Positions 9,396-19,810 are shown, counted from the stretch's first letter. The stretch: DNA of 24,387 nucleotides from Collybiopsis luxurians FD-317 M1 (GCA_000827265.1 KN834768.1:1-24387); one strand, 5' to 3'. Numbers and translations are program-made. Notes: generated by a model from the sequence alone, not told the origin.

Positions 9396-10511
9396 AGGAT
9401 TATTCTATTTGGCAACCCAGTTGCCAAAGGTTGCGGAATGGCAACCCCTTCAATTGTCATGTGAGGGCTGGTCACTCCGGAAACTAGCCATAAATTGTCC
9501 GGCACTTGTGGAATTCCGTGCCCCTTGCAATTGAGATGCCAGCTGTATTGAATACACTGACTGCTGGCTCTCATGGCACTGCTATAATTGAAAATACCAT
9601 TGAGCGGGGTGGTGGGGGATATTGTGTACTACTATTGATATACTAGAGTTGATACTGAAGATGTCGGTATAGAAAAACTTTTGCACTTCTTTGCATATCC
9701 TGCTTAAACTTAGTATATGCCAAGTAGACATCTTAAACTTCAAATTTACCACATTTGAGAGTTTTTTGAACTCTCCATGTTGTGCCAGCTGCCTCCCGAG
9801 AAAGGACACCAAAATTGCAAGAGTTGATACCCAGACCACCACTTTCCGAAGCTGATGGGAAAGTGTGGCATTTACCATCCTCATCCATTTGAGAAGAATA
9901 TGTTTTGATTAAAATTCCTAGATAGTACTCAAAGGTTTCTACCTGACATAAATAGCATAGACCTCAAAACAGGAAAGAGACTGAGTATTTCCCATGCTTC
10001 CAATCACTGTTTTCACACTTGAAAAATTTCTCGATTATTTTCCAGCTCATTCATCCTCTGTCGAAGCTGATAAATCTATTGAATAATGTTAATTCAGTGT
10101 ACAGAAAAAGTTTTAGGGTGAGCAGTTTAGAAATGTGCTCAAATGAAACAATTTTTTATGGAAGTATCAACTCTAGTACATCGATAGTATGTATTAAGTT
10201 TTGCTGAGGTTGATTGCTTGCTCCAACTTGCATCAACTCCATTATTTGTTATTCAAAATAATCTCTATAGAGTTTCTGTGCTGTTGTTGCTGTTAGGGTC
10301 TACTTGCCTCCTTCATACTACTCCTGCAAAACAGAAATTTGTTCACATTTTCTGCTGTCTCGCAAGCAGTGGCATTCACCAGATACTTTAACATGCTGGG
10401 TGTGAACTCGAGTACACTGTGACCCGCAGTAGTTCCGGTGTGACATCTGAAGTTACTGTGTGATTTTAAGCTGGCAACCCTTGGCAACAGGATTGCCAAA
10501 TAGAATTATCC
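9396..10511. mobile_element. hAT-like non-autonomous DNA transposon, 1.1 kb
   Basis: The ends are inverted repeats of about 40 bp. The left end reads AGGATTATTCTATTTGGCAA...GTTGCCAA-GGTTGC, and the reverse complement of the right end reads GGATAATTCTATTTGGCAA...GTTGCCAA-GGTTGC. The perfect 8-bp sequence CTCCATGT flanks it on both sides (9388-9395 and 10512-10519). An 8-bp target duplication and a TTGGCAAC-containing terminal repeat fit the hAT superfamily. Boundaries could shift by 1-2 bp. No transposase reading frame is visible, so it would be mobilised in trans. A smaller inverted-repeat element is nested inside. Confidence 0.75.
9630..10189. mobile_element. Nested 560-bp inverted-repeat element (MITE-like)
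   Basis: 27-bp inverted repeats at 9630-9656 and 10163-10189 match at 25 of 27 positions; the inner 16 bp (TACTAGAGTTGATACT) are perfect. If the outermost TA is counted as a duplication, the element starts CTATTGATA and ends TATCGATAG with TA on each side, as for Tc1/mariner-type elements. The interior shows no gene. A short inverted repeat inside a larger transposon could also be an internal feature of the host element. Confidence 0.55.
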
Positions 10512-10583
10512 CTCCATGTGGTCTGATTAGAGATATTTTGCAAGAAAAGGTTGTATCAATGCTAGGATGAAAGGCATGAAGGA

Positions 10584-10865
10584 TTGGTATTTGTTGGTTT
10601 CATTTGCAATGAGATTGACATCAGTGCTGTTTTGGCAGTTAACTTTCCCTATGCTGTTGAGGAGATTGAAGAGAATTGCAAAAGGGGGAAACAAGGATTG
10701 ATGGGAATGATGAATGAGAACCATTGCACATACCAAATAGGTGCATGTTGGAAGTGTCCAAACTCATACATGCCATGCACAAAATGCAATGCCCACATCC
10801 CCCAAGCAAAAACTGGCATCCCAGTTGAGCTTCTGGTAATGCTAATTTCAGGCCAACTTCTTTGA
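10584..10865 (+). CDS. Unclassified small ORF with a CxxC-x6-CxxC cluster
   Basis: A 93-codon frame with an acidic/basic middle (EEIEENCKRGKQGL) and the cluster CWKCPNSYMPCTKC, spaced C-x2-C-x6-C-x2-C like a zinc ribbon. No family recognised. It starts about 65 bp right of the hAT-like element and may be an exon or remnant of a transposon gene. No flanking exon could be joined with confidence. Confidence 0.25.
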   Translation: MVFVGFICNEIDISAVLAVNFPYAVEEIEENCKRGKQGLMGMMNENHCTYQIGACWKCPNSYMPCTKCNAHIPQAKTGIPVELLVMLISGQLL

Positions 10866-10972
10866 GGGTCTGATCCACACGCTTGAGCCTACCTGATCAA
10901 ACCCTAGGAGACTCTAGGCCCAGGTTAATCCAGCTGGGTCAAGGCTCAGTGACCCAACCCCTCTCAATACTA

Positions 10973-11013
10973 AACACACCAGGTCACTACACTGTGTGGT
11001 GACCTGGTGTGTT
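10973..11013. repeat. Perfect 15-bp-arm hairpin
   Basis: Arms AACACACCAGGTCAC (10973-10987) and GTGACCTGGTGTGTT (10999-11013) are perfectly complementary around an 11-nt loop. A weaker GGGTCA/TGACCC hairpin lies just left, near 10936-10955. No CTRR or target duplication is obvious next to it. Could be a transposon terminus, a short foldback insertion or a transcription-end structure. Confidence 0.55.
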
Positions 11014-11072
11014 GGCATGCGCAGCAACTGTATACAATGTCTGGTAGATCATTAGTAAGTGTGAAATCTAAA

Positions 11073-11237
11073 TTAAGGGTTCATGAGAGGAGCACCAGCT
11101 TCTATGTAATAAAATAAGGGCTCAGCATTCCAGCTGTGGAGGGGATCATGTACAACTATTGGAAGGTTGATATTTGCACCACTAGTATCTAGAACTAACT
11201 TTATTGTGACTGTTCTGGGAAGGTTAATCAATTCATA
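11073..11237 (-). CDS. Possible last exon of an unrecognised gene
   Basis: On the minus strand, after a good acceptor (ctttcaacag, ending at 11238), 54 codons read YELINLPRTVTIKLVLDTSG... and end AGAPLMNP with TAA at 11075-11073. The frame is open upstream across the acceptor as well (to 11399). The beta-strand-like pattern suggests real protein, but no family is recognised and no upstream exon was found. It lies 230 bp past the NLR stop on the same strand. Confidence 0.3.
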   Translation of the reverse strand, partial: YELINLPRTVTIKLVLDTSGANINLPIVVHDPLHSWNAEPLFYYIEAGAPLMNP

Positions 11238-11470
11238 CTGTTGAAAGCCAGTAGGTGTTGTATGTTCAAAAAAGATTTTTAAGGATATGAGAAGATTTAG
11301 GCTACTGGTAATGAGTACATATGTGTGCAAGCTCAACAAAGAACATGTCTGGTGTTGATTTTGAAGTTGCAGGGCCTGGTGATTTTGTAAGTAAAGCAAT
11401 TTGAGAAGGCCTAATTCAGGAGCTACTGGGTAAGAATTAATTTACTGGGCAGGCAATAGAATGGGGCCAC

Positions 11471-14400
11471 TTAGTACCTGCAGCATTTAGCCCAATTGTT
11501 TCCATGACAAAAGTCTTTTAAATTCAGTGAAGCAGGGGAAGCTTTGGCAATTAGGATTTGCATGGGGGGGAGCATAAGACTTGACCTATATTCAGGGGGG
11601 ATCCATAAGAAAAGAGATGAGTTTGAATTCTGAAGCCATCCATTAACTAATAGAGTAGGAGTCTGGAGAGTGGGATGGGGGTAATTGTGGCCAGGATGCC
11701 AGGGACAGAAGGATAGAGAGGAAGAGGATCTTGAATGGAAGATTGAGGTTATCTGGGTCTGATGAGCAGATGAATATTCTGGGAGTAGGACTTCATCAAT
11801 TCCTGCTACTTCAATGTTCTCAGCATGTACATGGCTATGATGGATTCTTTGACCTGGGGAGAAGGCAATAGAATCAACCAGGCTTGTGTGCTCTTGCAAT
11901 GACTGTTTTGGAGATTCACCTGTCCCTGCATTCAAGATCTGTACTGGGTCATCCCAATACCCAGATACAATTCTCTTTCCATCTGGGGAAAAGGGAACAG
12001 AGTTGATCTCCCTTGTGTGCCCTTGCAATGACTGTTCTTGGGGTTCCCCTGCCTCTGCATTCCAGATCCTCACTGAATCATCCCAAGACCCAGATACAAT
12101 TCTCTTTCCATCTGGAGAAAAGGCAACAGAATTGACCTCCCTTGTGTGCCCTTGCAATGGCTGTCCTTGGGGTTCCCCTGTCTCTGCATCCCAGATCCTC
12201 ACTGAGCAATCAAAAGACCCAGATACAATTCTCTTTCCATCTGGGGAAAAGGCAACAGATCTGATGATGCCTGTGTCTTTTTGCAGTACAGCTTGCAAAT
12301 GTGGCCAATTAATCCTATGACCATGACACACCTTCAATAGGTTAGTGAATTGTGACACATATGTTTCCTGAAGCTTGGAATGTTTTGGAATAAATGGCAG
12401 AGCTGAAACATATATATGCGGTGTTGACTCTGACAACACTTTACCAAAGACAAAAAGAAATGATCTTATCTCCTCCCCCACCATTTTCAATTCTTCCTCA
12501 AACTTCAGTATCTATTTTAGACTCAATCAGTCACTGGATTTAACTTCTTCAGTGGCACCTACCTTTCCCATTGTTTCTACCCATTTTGTCATCTTAGATA
12601 TACTTCTTGAGATCACACCAACTCTATCCAAAATACTAAGTACTTCCATCCAAAAAAGTGATAATTTAGAGCAGATGAATTTCTCTAACAGAAACTTCAA
12701 GGCATGTACCATTTTGTTCTCTGTAGCTGGAGGTTGAATAGTAGAAAGATGCAAGTCCCAGTGACAACAGGCATATCTCAGCTCCAATGTAATATTCTGG
12801 TTTATCCTATTTTTAAGGTCCTTTACTTCTGAGTTTAGCACATCTGAACTTTCCAGTTCACACATATTAAAATGTAATTCCTCAATCATTAGCCCAATGG
12901 TGCCCAGTGTCATAGTTGTATGTCCCTGCAATACATCTATGGCATATTTTCCACTTCTTTGACTATCCAACAGGAAATCCCGGACTGATGTGTGGACTGG
13001 TCTTACTGGTATGTTAGAGTCATGCACACCAGTGAAGAGTGATCCAAGGAACTTGAGCACACTCTTTACTTGTGGTTCCTCATTATCTTCTATCTTAGCA
13101 TTTTCTTTGGGCCTTTGCTTATAACATGCTGACTGTAGTCTCTGTAATGACTGTTGTGACAAAGGCTCCAATGATGCTAGAACTTGAGACATCACTTTTT
13201 TATAGACTCTGATTGCTTTTTCCTTGACATTTTGCTGCAGAATGAGTGTATATGTGGGATCCAGTGGATATTCCTCTCCAGGTTTAGGAGCAAGTCGCAT
13301 GAATTGTTGAAACAGCTCCTGAGGCTCAGGACCCATTTCATAGTTACAGATTTCAGTACATACTGTAGCAGCCCATTGGAAATATCCTTCTGCCTTTTCA
13401 GCAAGTTGCCTGCACTGAGTTTCATTGATTTCTGATATCATATTTGCCTTTGTGATGTGGTCAATTACATATCTAGAAATATCGCCTTTGGTATCCTCTA
13501 AGTCATCCATATGTTCAGTTATAAGATGATCTGATTGCAACTCCAAATGCTTGCCAACATCCCATTCCAACCGCGAAGTCATAAAAATGTAGAAATTCTT
13601 TGGAAGATTCTGCTTAGTATCCAACAATAAAGAGATTAATTGACCCCTTGGGCTATTTCCTCCCTGTTCCCCGCTCTCATCAAGAGCATCGAAAATAATA
13701 ACTACTGGCCTGGATTCATTCATACTTTGAGCTGGTTTCCAAATGAGCTTTTTCCATTGCTCTTTTAAACTAGGATCACGCAAGATGTCTGAATCTTGCT
13801 CCAAAATTTTTATCAAAGCCTTTCCTAACTTTGGAATCTGTTTTGCCAAGTCACATGCAATAGTTTGCACAGCCCGAACTGGGGTCCGCTCTGTAGCAAA
13901 TGTGCGGTTAAAAGCAAAAAAGGCCCCAAGATAATTCATTTCCTTGAATTTCTTTCCAATAGCATGGCTAATGGCCGATTTGCCAGTGCCAGCAGCTCCA
14001 CAAAGGAGAAAAATTTGTGGTCCATCATTTTTAGGGTTCAATATCCACTGAGATATTTTTTCCTGAATTTGAACTCTGGTTCCTTCCAAGCAGACTTTAT
14101 CACTGTTAATGTAAGCATCCTTAACAGGATTCAGCTGCTTTTCAAGTGATGCTATGGCAGCTGAATAAGAACAAAAAATTCCATTGGTATTGAATTGTGC
14201 ATTGATGTTTGGTAAGCACTATGCATCACATGAAAACCAAATAATTCTTACATTTTTCCAGATAATCATCAAGTTTAGTGGCAGTATCTTGAAGAATCTG
14301 TTGATTTGCTTTTACTGGTATTTGGAATTAGAATCAGCCCTGGTTTGCAAATGAAAAGATAATATAGAGAAAATACCTGTGCTCTCTGTGGTCAATGCAC

Positions 14401-15286
14401 TTCTGGTGTTTACAGCCGAAGCTATATCTTTAGCTTGGGCTATAAGCTTATCGAGACGGTTTTGGTCCTTTGTTATTATTTCATCAGCGCTGCCTATCAG
14501 TTCTCCACAGAACAATCCTGCCATTGATTCCATGAATATTAACTTAGAAAAAAAAATGAGGGTACATACTCAACCGCATTCCCTGTTTACCAACTTTCTG
14601 CATTGCCTCATAAATCACCTCGATGGTACAAACAAAGGTTTCAGAAACTATGTTCTGATATACTGTTCCCATTTGCGGAAGGACAGGCAATATCTCTTGC
14701 ATTTGGTTGAGAAAATGATTCAAAGACTCAAAAAAATCATTGAGTCCATCAAACCATTTGCTCACTCCTTTGGTGGCCTATGTGGGTTAAGTTATGAATA
14801 AACTACATTTAAAAAAGTCAGTCCTACAAACCTTTAACAAAAAACTGATTGCTGTAAAAATGATCTTTCCACCAGGCAGCTGAAAAAAAGAAGTCAAAAG
14901 ACTGTAACCATAGCGAGACAGTATTTTGAACATACAGTGGAGTCCACAAGGTCTCCCACAGTGTCACTGAGCTTGATAATAATTTCCACGCCTGGCTTCA
15001 AATATTTATCTCGCAGAGTGATCCACTTTTCACTACCGCGAGCTTTTTTAAACTTGTTGAAAAAATTGTCTTCAAGGACTTTACAAAAATCCTCTACAGA
15101 TTTGCAAGAGGCCATGCTCTTGAGAGTTTCATCCCATTCTTTGAGCTTGACTTGCTTGCTATTTTTGAACTTTTCCACAGCGTCCTGCCAAAGCTTGGCA
15201 AGTTCCTGGGGAGCACGGTCCATTTGAACAGTGCCAGGCTGTGCCTCTGTAGCTGCAGCAGCTGAGTTGGGAGCGAGAGATGCCAT
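11471..15286 (-). CDS. STAND NLR: Goodbye-like N-terminus, NACHT, WD40 (7 exons, 1149 aa)
   Basis: NLRs of this type (HET-D/HET-E/NWD relatives) are ATP-switched intracellular sensors for non-self recognition and programmed cell death. Exons on the minus strand: 15286-14936, 14879-14832, 14777-14570, 14517-14377, 14314-14252, 14160-12563 and 12511-11471. All six introns (51-91 nt) are GT-AG, and the joined 3450 nt stay in frame. Residues 1 to about 270 form a helical Goodbye-like fungal STAND domain (PQELAKLWQDAVEKF near the start). NACHT: Walker A GAAGTGKS at 325-332, Walker B VVIIFDALDE at 423-432, MTSR at 464-467. The conserved pre-WD phrase PHIYVSALPF follows, then three WD40 repeats and a truncated fourth (about 880-1030). 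The tail reads LFLWIPPEYRSSL...FCHGNNWAKC, typical of basidiomycete NACHT-WD proteins as I recall them. No lesion seen. AT-rich and CpG-poor, unlike the flanks. Fewer WD repeats than a 7-blade propeller needs. Confidence 0.9.
11885..12271 (-). repeat. Three 129-bp WD40-coding tandem repeats
   Basis: Within NLR exon 7, units start at tgtgtg 11885, 12014 and 12143, exactly 129 bp (43 codons) apart. The consensus is GHTREVNSVAFSPDGKRIVS followed by GSWDDSVRIWNAEAGEPQEQSLQ-type sequence. The units are strongly alike at the DNA level, as in high-internal-conservation WD arrays that gain and lose units by recombination. A fourth unit on the low-coordinate side breaks off after SIAFSPG. Confidence 0.85.
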
Positions 15287-15383
15287 TTGAGAGTAATGCG
15301 TTCTGAGCTTTCGAAGTTTTCAGAGTAAGCGATGTGGTGGTCAAAGCTTGAGAGGGAAACGTTACGTCGCGACATGGGCCTTC

Positions 15384-15390
15384 TTTATAT
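15384..15390 (-). promoter_or_regulatory. TATA box of the NLR gene
   Basis: TATAAAG on the minus strand, about 97 bp upstream of the NLR ATG. It suggests a short 5' UTR and an intact promoter close to the border with the CpG-rich flank. Confidence 0.6.
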
Positions 15391-15429
15391 CTGCCTCGTG
15401 GTTGCCTTGCGGTGGGCCTCTATTGATAT

Positions 15430-16559
15430 CAATATAAGGGAGTGATGAATTGACGAAGCGATGTCATCGGACCATCGGGTCCATTATATCGCCGCATCTA
15501 AGCACGTGTGTAATATACGAAAGGAAGTAACGAGGCTGGTTTCCACATTATCGGAGGAGGCTGGATCGTGGTATTGCGCGCTATGTAGACGCGCGTCTCG
15601 CCTTACCGGGCCGGCCGTCCAAGCTCTTTCCGGAACACCCAAGTGACACTCTGAACGGTTTGTAACCCTTCGTTCTCCCTCGCTCTTCTTCCTCCTATGA
15701 AACTGCCTCCCAATGCAAGCGATGCATACCAAAGCCACCGCAGCTAATTGCATGCTCAAGGCGCTCCTCGGTACCTGTGTAGTCCTTGTTGCGATGGAAG
15801 TGGAATCGGAACAGGGATGAAGAGAGGAGGCTAAAGTTGCCGAGTTTTTAGCTTTACGAACACGCATTTCGTCTTATCAACCTCAATTATCGACCAGGCT
15901 ATGCTGTCGTCCGACTGCCTCATTTACATGCACCTCCTCCGCACCCTTACGCTGACTCCCTCGACTTTTCTCTCGCTACTCGCACCATCTTCACCCTGCT
16001 GCTTACGGTGCCACGTCAGATCTTCTCCATCCACCTCTTGGACGTGTTGTTTAGCCCGGTTCTTTCCATCACACGTTCCCGCTCTACTTCTGCTACGTCC
16101 CCGCTATGGACCACATTCTTTCAGCCTCCGTCGATCGGGAATTTATCCAAATATTACTTTGGGCAGCAGTGTCTGCAGCAGGCGCTCATCCTCGTATATC
16201 GAAGCTCCGGATTATTTGTGATGCAAGGACTCTCTGCAGGGTCATCGTCTCAATTATTTCATCGTTCCTATCCATACAAGACCGTGACGTGGGGAAGAGC
16301 TTTAGGACGTAGCGAGCAAAAATAGTTCAGGGCGGGACCAGCGACATATATCCATGACAAGAGGAGGAGACGAAACGCACGCACCACTGTCGACAGAGAA
16401 TCTACCACAGGCGAGCACGCTTTGTCATACGAGGGACCTTTATTACAACCTGGTTATGCAGGATACGATAACGCGCACTTCGTTCTACATGCCTATTGGA
16501 TGCTCGGACGTGTTCAGAGAACGATCGAAGGCCCCGGCAAATGCTACCCCCAACCCAGG
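15430..16559 (+). pseudogene. Local gene family, segment E (5' part of the longest copy)
   Basis: Shares gggccggccgtcc (15608) with copy B (5258) and ctcggtacctgtgt (15767) with copy D (18769). From about 15950 it runs parallel to D: FHHT...AMDHILSASVDREF at 16075-16140 corresponds to FHHTYNFYLLSVSAMEHTLL in D. In that frame E carries a TAG just before the FHHT part. The frame from ATG 16106 (68 codons, MDHILSASVDREFIQILLW...) is open. No known domain. With segment C it makes up the most complete copy of the family in the window. Confidence 0.4.
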
Positions 16560-18130
16560 CTTGTTGCCGACTCAAAGTCCTCTTTATTCTCAGTCGGTCT
16601 CAGCTGCCCACCAGCTTTGACATTCGCCACGAAGAATGCGTTCACCTGGCTCAATTCTTACTCGACCAGTACCAGTCCGGGCGAGTAGTAAAGACAAGAG
16701 GTGGGATGATGCTGGGATTGGAGGGATGTTTGCGGAAGAGTGGAGCAGTAGAGAGTTGTAGCTTGATCTTGCAGTGAGTATTTGGGCTGTACGTGTTATT
16801 GGTCTGTTCTCCTTACCTTCCCTTCCCATTCCTTCTTTTATCGCATTTCTCACTCTCACTCAACAGACACGTACTGTTTAATGCGAAACTTTTGAGTAAC
16901 TCTCCTTCTCTTCAACCTTTCCGTCCCCGGTTCCACCACCGCTGGCAACCGCGTTGCACCTTTCTCTTCCGATGCAGTCGATTCTTAACACCCCCGGACT
17001 ATCCGAACAAGAGTCACGTGCCGTTAGCCTTCTCCCACCTCGTTCCCTGTACATGTTACGCCTGTGGTCAAGGGTAGGGAGTTACGCAGGCAGTTCAGGG
17101 TGATGTTTGGATGATGTGTGTTATCCCGTCTGCCGATTCGTAACTGATTGCTGATGCTTGTATAATCTAGAACCGTGACATCCAACCTTCACGTATCTTG
17201 TTGTGAACACCTTACTGCATCATGCCCCCCATCGATTACGAAATTATCTCTCCTTCCACTGCGACGTCCATAATGATGCTCAGCTCTTTGTTTGAGGGAT
17301 TGACGTCGTTCGAGTTCAAGTTTTGGCCAAACTTCAACGGAAGGAGACAAGGATTTGGCATGTTTGAACAGCCATTTAGACTCATCGGGCCATGAACTTT
17401 CGGGCTTAGTTCGTCGTTTATGTCGGTCTGGGAGTCGAAGACGGGATTTGAAGGGGTTTTTGATACGCTACACTATACTACACTAAACGAAGTGAGTGTT
17501 TCATTGCCTTTGTACTCTTTTCAACTAATCTTTGATCTAGAGTGCGACCTCTACAATCCTCGACACTATCATATCGTTCATCGTTCTGCTCGACCACCCC
17601 GAGGATCCCTCACCAATCCTTTCCGTTGACGAGAGACCAACCATGTCCAAGATGATTAACGATCTCTTACTTCACTTGCGGTTGCACTGCCCTGTGTATC
17701 ATGCCTATGCCTTGAGCTTAATCTGGGCGCGGAAGGTTGCGACGACGAGCGGATCTCACGCGGAGAGTATTTTCACTAGGCGATGATGAAGTCGCTGGAG
17801 TCTCGAATGGTGCACGCAATGTGTGGGGCATTTGGATGCTTTGGAAACTTACCAGTGAGTCGGAAGAGTATTTGGCAAAATCTTGTTCGCTGACAATTGA
17901 CCTTTGATAGAGGATGGCTCACTACCTGGAATGCGGCTTAAGGTCTATATGAGTATTGTTCTCGACACTCGCGAGAATAATGCTCCGAATCTGGGACGGG
18001 TTGGAGAGACTTGCAGGAGATGTAGGCTGAGATCGCATCAGTGGTAGGTCTCAACTTGTCTATCGTGTGGTTTTACTGACGGAACGTATATAGAGTCTTC
18101 GATTCAATATTATACGACCATATAGACCCG
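16560..18130 (+). pseudogene. Local gene family, segment C (broken multi-exon gene)
   Basis: Matches copy B closely. Readable parts: ATG 16972 exon (MQSILNTPGLSEQESRAVSL...LWSR), a 97-nt intron 17074-17170, the exon part MSVWESKTGFEGVFDTLHYT... ending 17491, a 49-nt intron 17492-17540, and the exon from 17541 reading SATSTILDTIISFIVLLDHP and on to ALSLIWARK. This last exon is broken: compared with B it has an extra base and soon a TAG (GSHAESIFTRR then stop, near 17776). The upstream exon, by contrast, is intact here where B is broken. Similarity to B ends near 18125. Function unknown. Confidence 0.6.
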
Positions 18131-18639
18131 TTCGTTCGACGATCACCGACTACAATAGATGCCAAAAGTGAAGAGATTCTGGGATATCCACTTAATCGAC
18201 TGAAGTCATGTACATTTGTAAAGGTCACTGAAAAGTTTAGGGCAGGGGGTCGTTTGGGTGGTTATAATACATGGCTCCCCTCGCATGGACAGATCCTGAG
18301 GTGATCAGACCTCGTTTGCAATCAGACCTGGGAATGGTGTCGACGAGGGCTGGAACATGTGTTCAGTGGGCGGAAGGATTTGAGTGTACATACGTTCTCC
18401 GATTTCCCGTCTTGAATATTATTTGATTTTCCTGCTTTTACGCACTTTATGTTGCTACTAATCACATTGAAGGTATGTAAGTTGGGATTCTCAATGGGCA
18501 AAGAAATGACAGGAACAGCCGATTCAGGATTCGATCTAGGTTGACGTTGATGCTGAACCGCTGTGAAGCGGCGGCTGAAGAGTGATACTTTTGACCAGCC
18601 TACTCGTTTGAAAACCACATCGTGCTGGGGTTGGAGCAG
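18131..18639. other. Spacer between family copies C and D
   Basis: CpG-containing sequence with a 98-codon minus frame (18618-18322) that has no recognisable domain or partner. No gene supported. Confidence 0.4.
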
Positions 18640-19810
18640 GTCAATAGGCTGGTTGATGTCGTCTGCGGGGAGCTATCGTCTCGAGGAGATCTTGATACAC
18701 CGTTTATATTCACCACAAAGGTGATGGATATCAAAGCCAGTGCGGTCAAGCGCCTAATCAAGGTTTTTCTCGGTACCTGTGTCATTCCGGTTGGGAGAGA
18801 GAAGGATTTTGCGGTGCAGAGATAGAGAGAGGAGGGGAATGTGTGAGTTTGGGATGTGTGTATGGGGTCGACGATATACGACGGCGCCAAATGTAGAGGC
18901 CTGTTGAATTAGGATTACTTTCTTCAATGGGCCCAGCAGGAACAAGGCAAGTTATACGGTATACATTGAGATTTAACTAATCTTTATCTCCATATACAGC
19001 TTTCGGTTATCCGCTAGACCACTTTCGGGACTTTCTACCCAATCTTCGGGCGCCACTGCCGCTGATTGTCTTGACGGTTCTCTCACTTTTGGCCCAGCTT
19101 ACTGCTCACAGCGCCACGTCGGGACACACCCCTCCCACTCTTTCTCCACTCTTTGGACCCCTCCTTTTTGGTCTGGGTCCACCCGGTCTGCCCTTCCATC
19201 ACACGTACAACTTCTACCTCCTTTCCGTCAGCGCTATGGAACACACCCTTCTCGCGTTTATCCGTTGGCAGAATACGCCGGACACCACCGGGCAGTACTC
19301 GAATATCCTCACCAACGGAACAGCATCCATATTGGGTGTCCCTCCTCGTTTGAAGGAGTGGATAAAGGGCTATCCTGCGATGCTCAACAAGAACTCGAAT
19401 TACAAGATTTCTAATGGCTTCTTGGCGTTCAATCTCGAGGCAGCCGCTTTGTTAAATCCACGCAAGGGTACGAGAAAGATGCGTATGACCTACGTGCAGA
19501 GAAATGTGAGGACGTACGAATGAGTTCTAGTCAAACCCGCCGTGTCGTGGGGCGAACGATGAGCGTCTTTCATTTGGGGAAGTAATGGTAGGCTCAGACC
19601 GTCGTTCTCAGCAGGAGGAGGTTCAGGTTCTACGTCGGGCGGATTTGTTTCCTCGTACGGATTGCTCAGAATATCGCCACTATTTTATGCCAGACACGAT
19701 GAAAGTTCTATGTCCCAAATCCCTCCAGATACTCGAACGCGTTTAGGAAACGGTTGAACCTCCCAGCAAGTGCGATACCCGAAACCGGCTTTTCTCATTT
19801 GTCTACACAT
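18640..19810 (+). pseudogene. Local gene family, copy D (partial, cut by the right-hand element)
   Basis: Runs parallel to E (ctcggtacctgtgt at 18769; FHHT...AMEH near 19195-19245) and then to A (gctcagaatatcg near 19667; tttaggaaacggttgaac at 19743). The match to A stops near 19800, where A goes on and D passes into the TGCGTCC array, so the large right-hand element appears to have inserted here. Contains the 150-codon frame listed separately. Confidence 0.45.
19071..19523 (+). CDS. Unrecognised 150-aa ORF in copy D
   Basis: Open from ATG 19071 to TGA. A hydrophobic Pro/Leu-rich N-terminal half (SPLFGPLLFGLGPPGLPFHH) is followed by MEHTLLAFIRWQN, Thr/Asn-rich sequence and a basic tail (NPRKGTRKMRMTYVQRN). 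Its middle aligns with E at the protein level, which suggests it was once coding. The true gene may use a start further downstream (Met at 19236) and more exons. No family recognised. Confidence 0.4.
   Translation: MTVLSLLAQLTAHSATSGHTPPTLSPLFGPLLFGLGPPGLPFHHTYNFYLLSVSAMEHTLLAFIRWQNTPDTTGQYSNILTNGTASILGVPPRLKEWIKGYPAMLNKNSNYKISNGFLAFNLEAAALLNPRKGTRKMRMTYVQRNVRTYE

Noticed and set aside
11886..12320. 144-codon plus-strand ORF with repeated Cys-rich units
   Set aside because: It is the antisense shadow of the WD40 repeats; its periodicity comes from the 129-bp units on the minus strand.
14527..14551. Alternative NLR acceptor ttttctaag before LIFMESM
   Set aside because: It joins in the wrong phase. 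The acceptor aatggcag (14518-14519) with donor gtatgt keeps the frame.
15484..15867. 127-codon minus-strand ORF in segment E, weakly like the minus frame of copy D (TQVPR...)
   Set aside because: The shared residues follow from the DNA similarity of E and D; the frame overlaps the family unit and has no recognisable domain.
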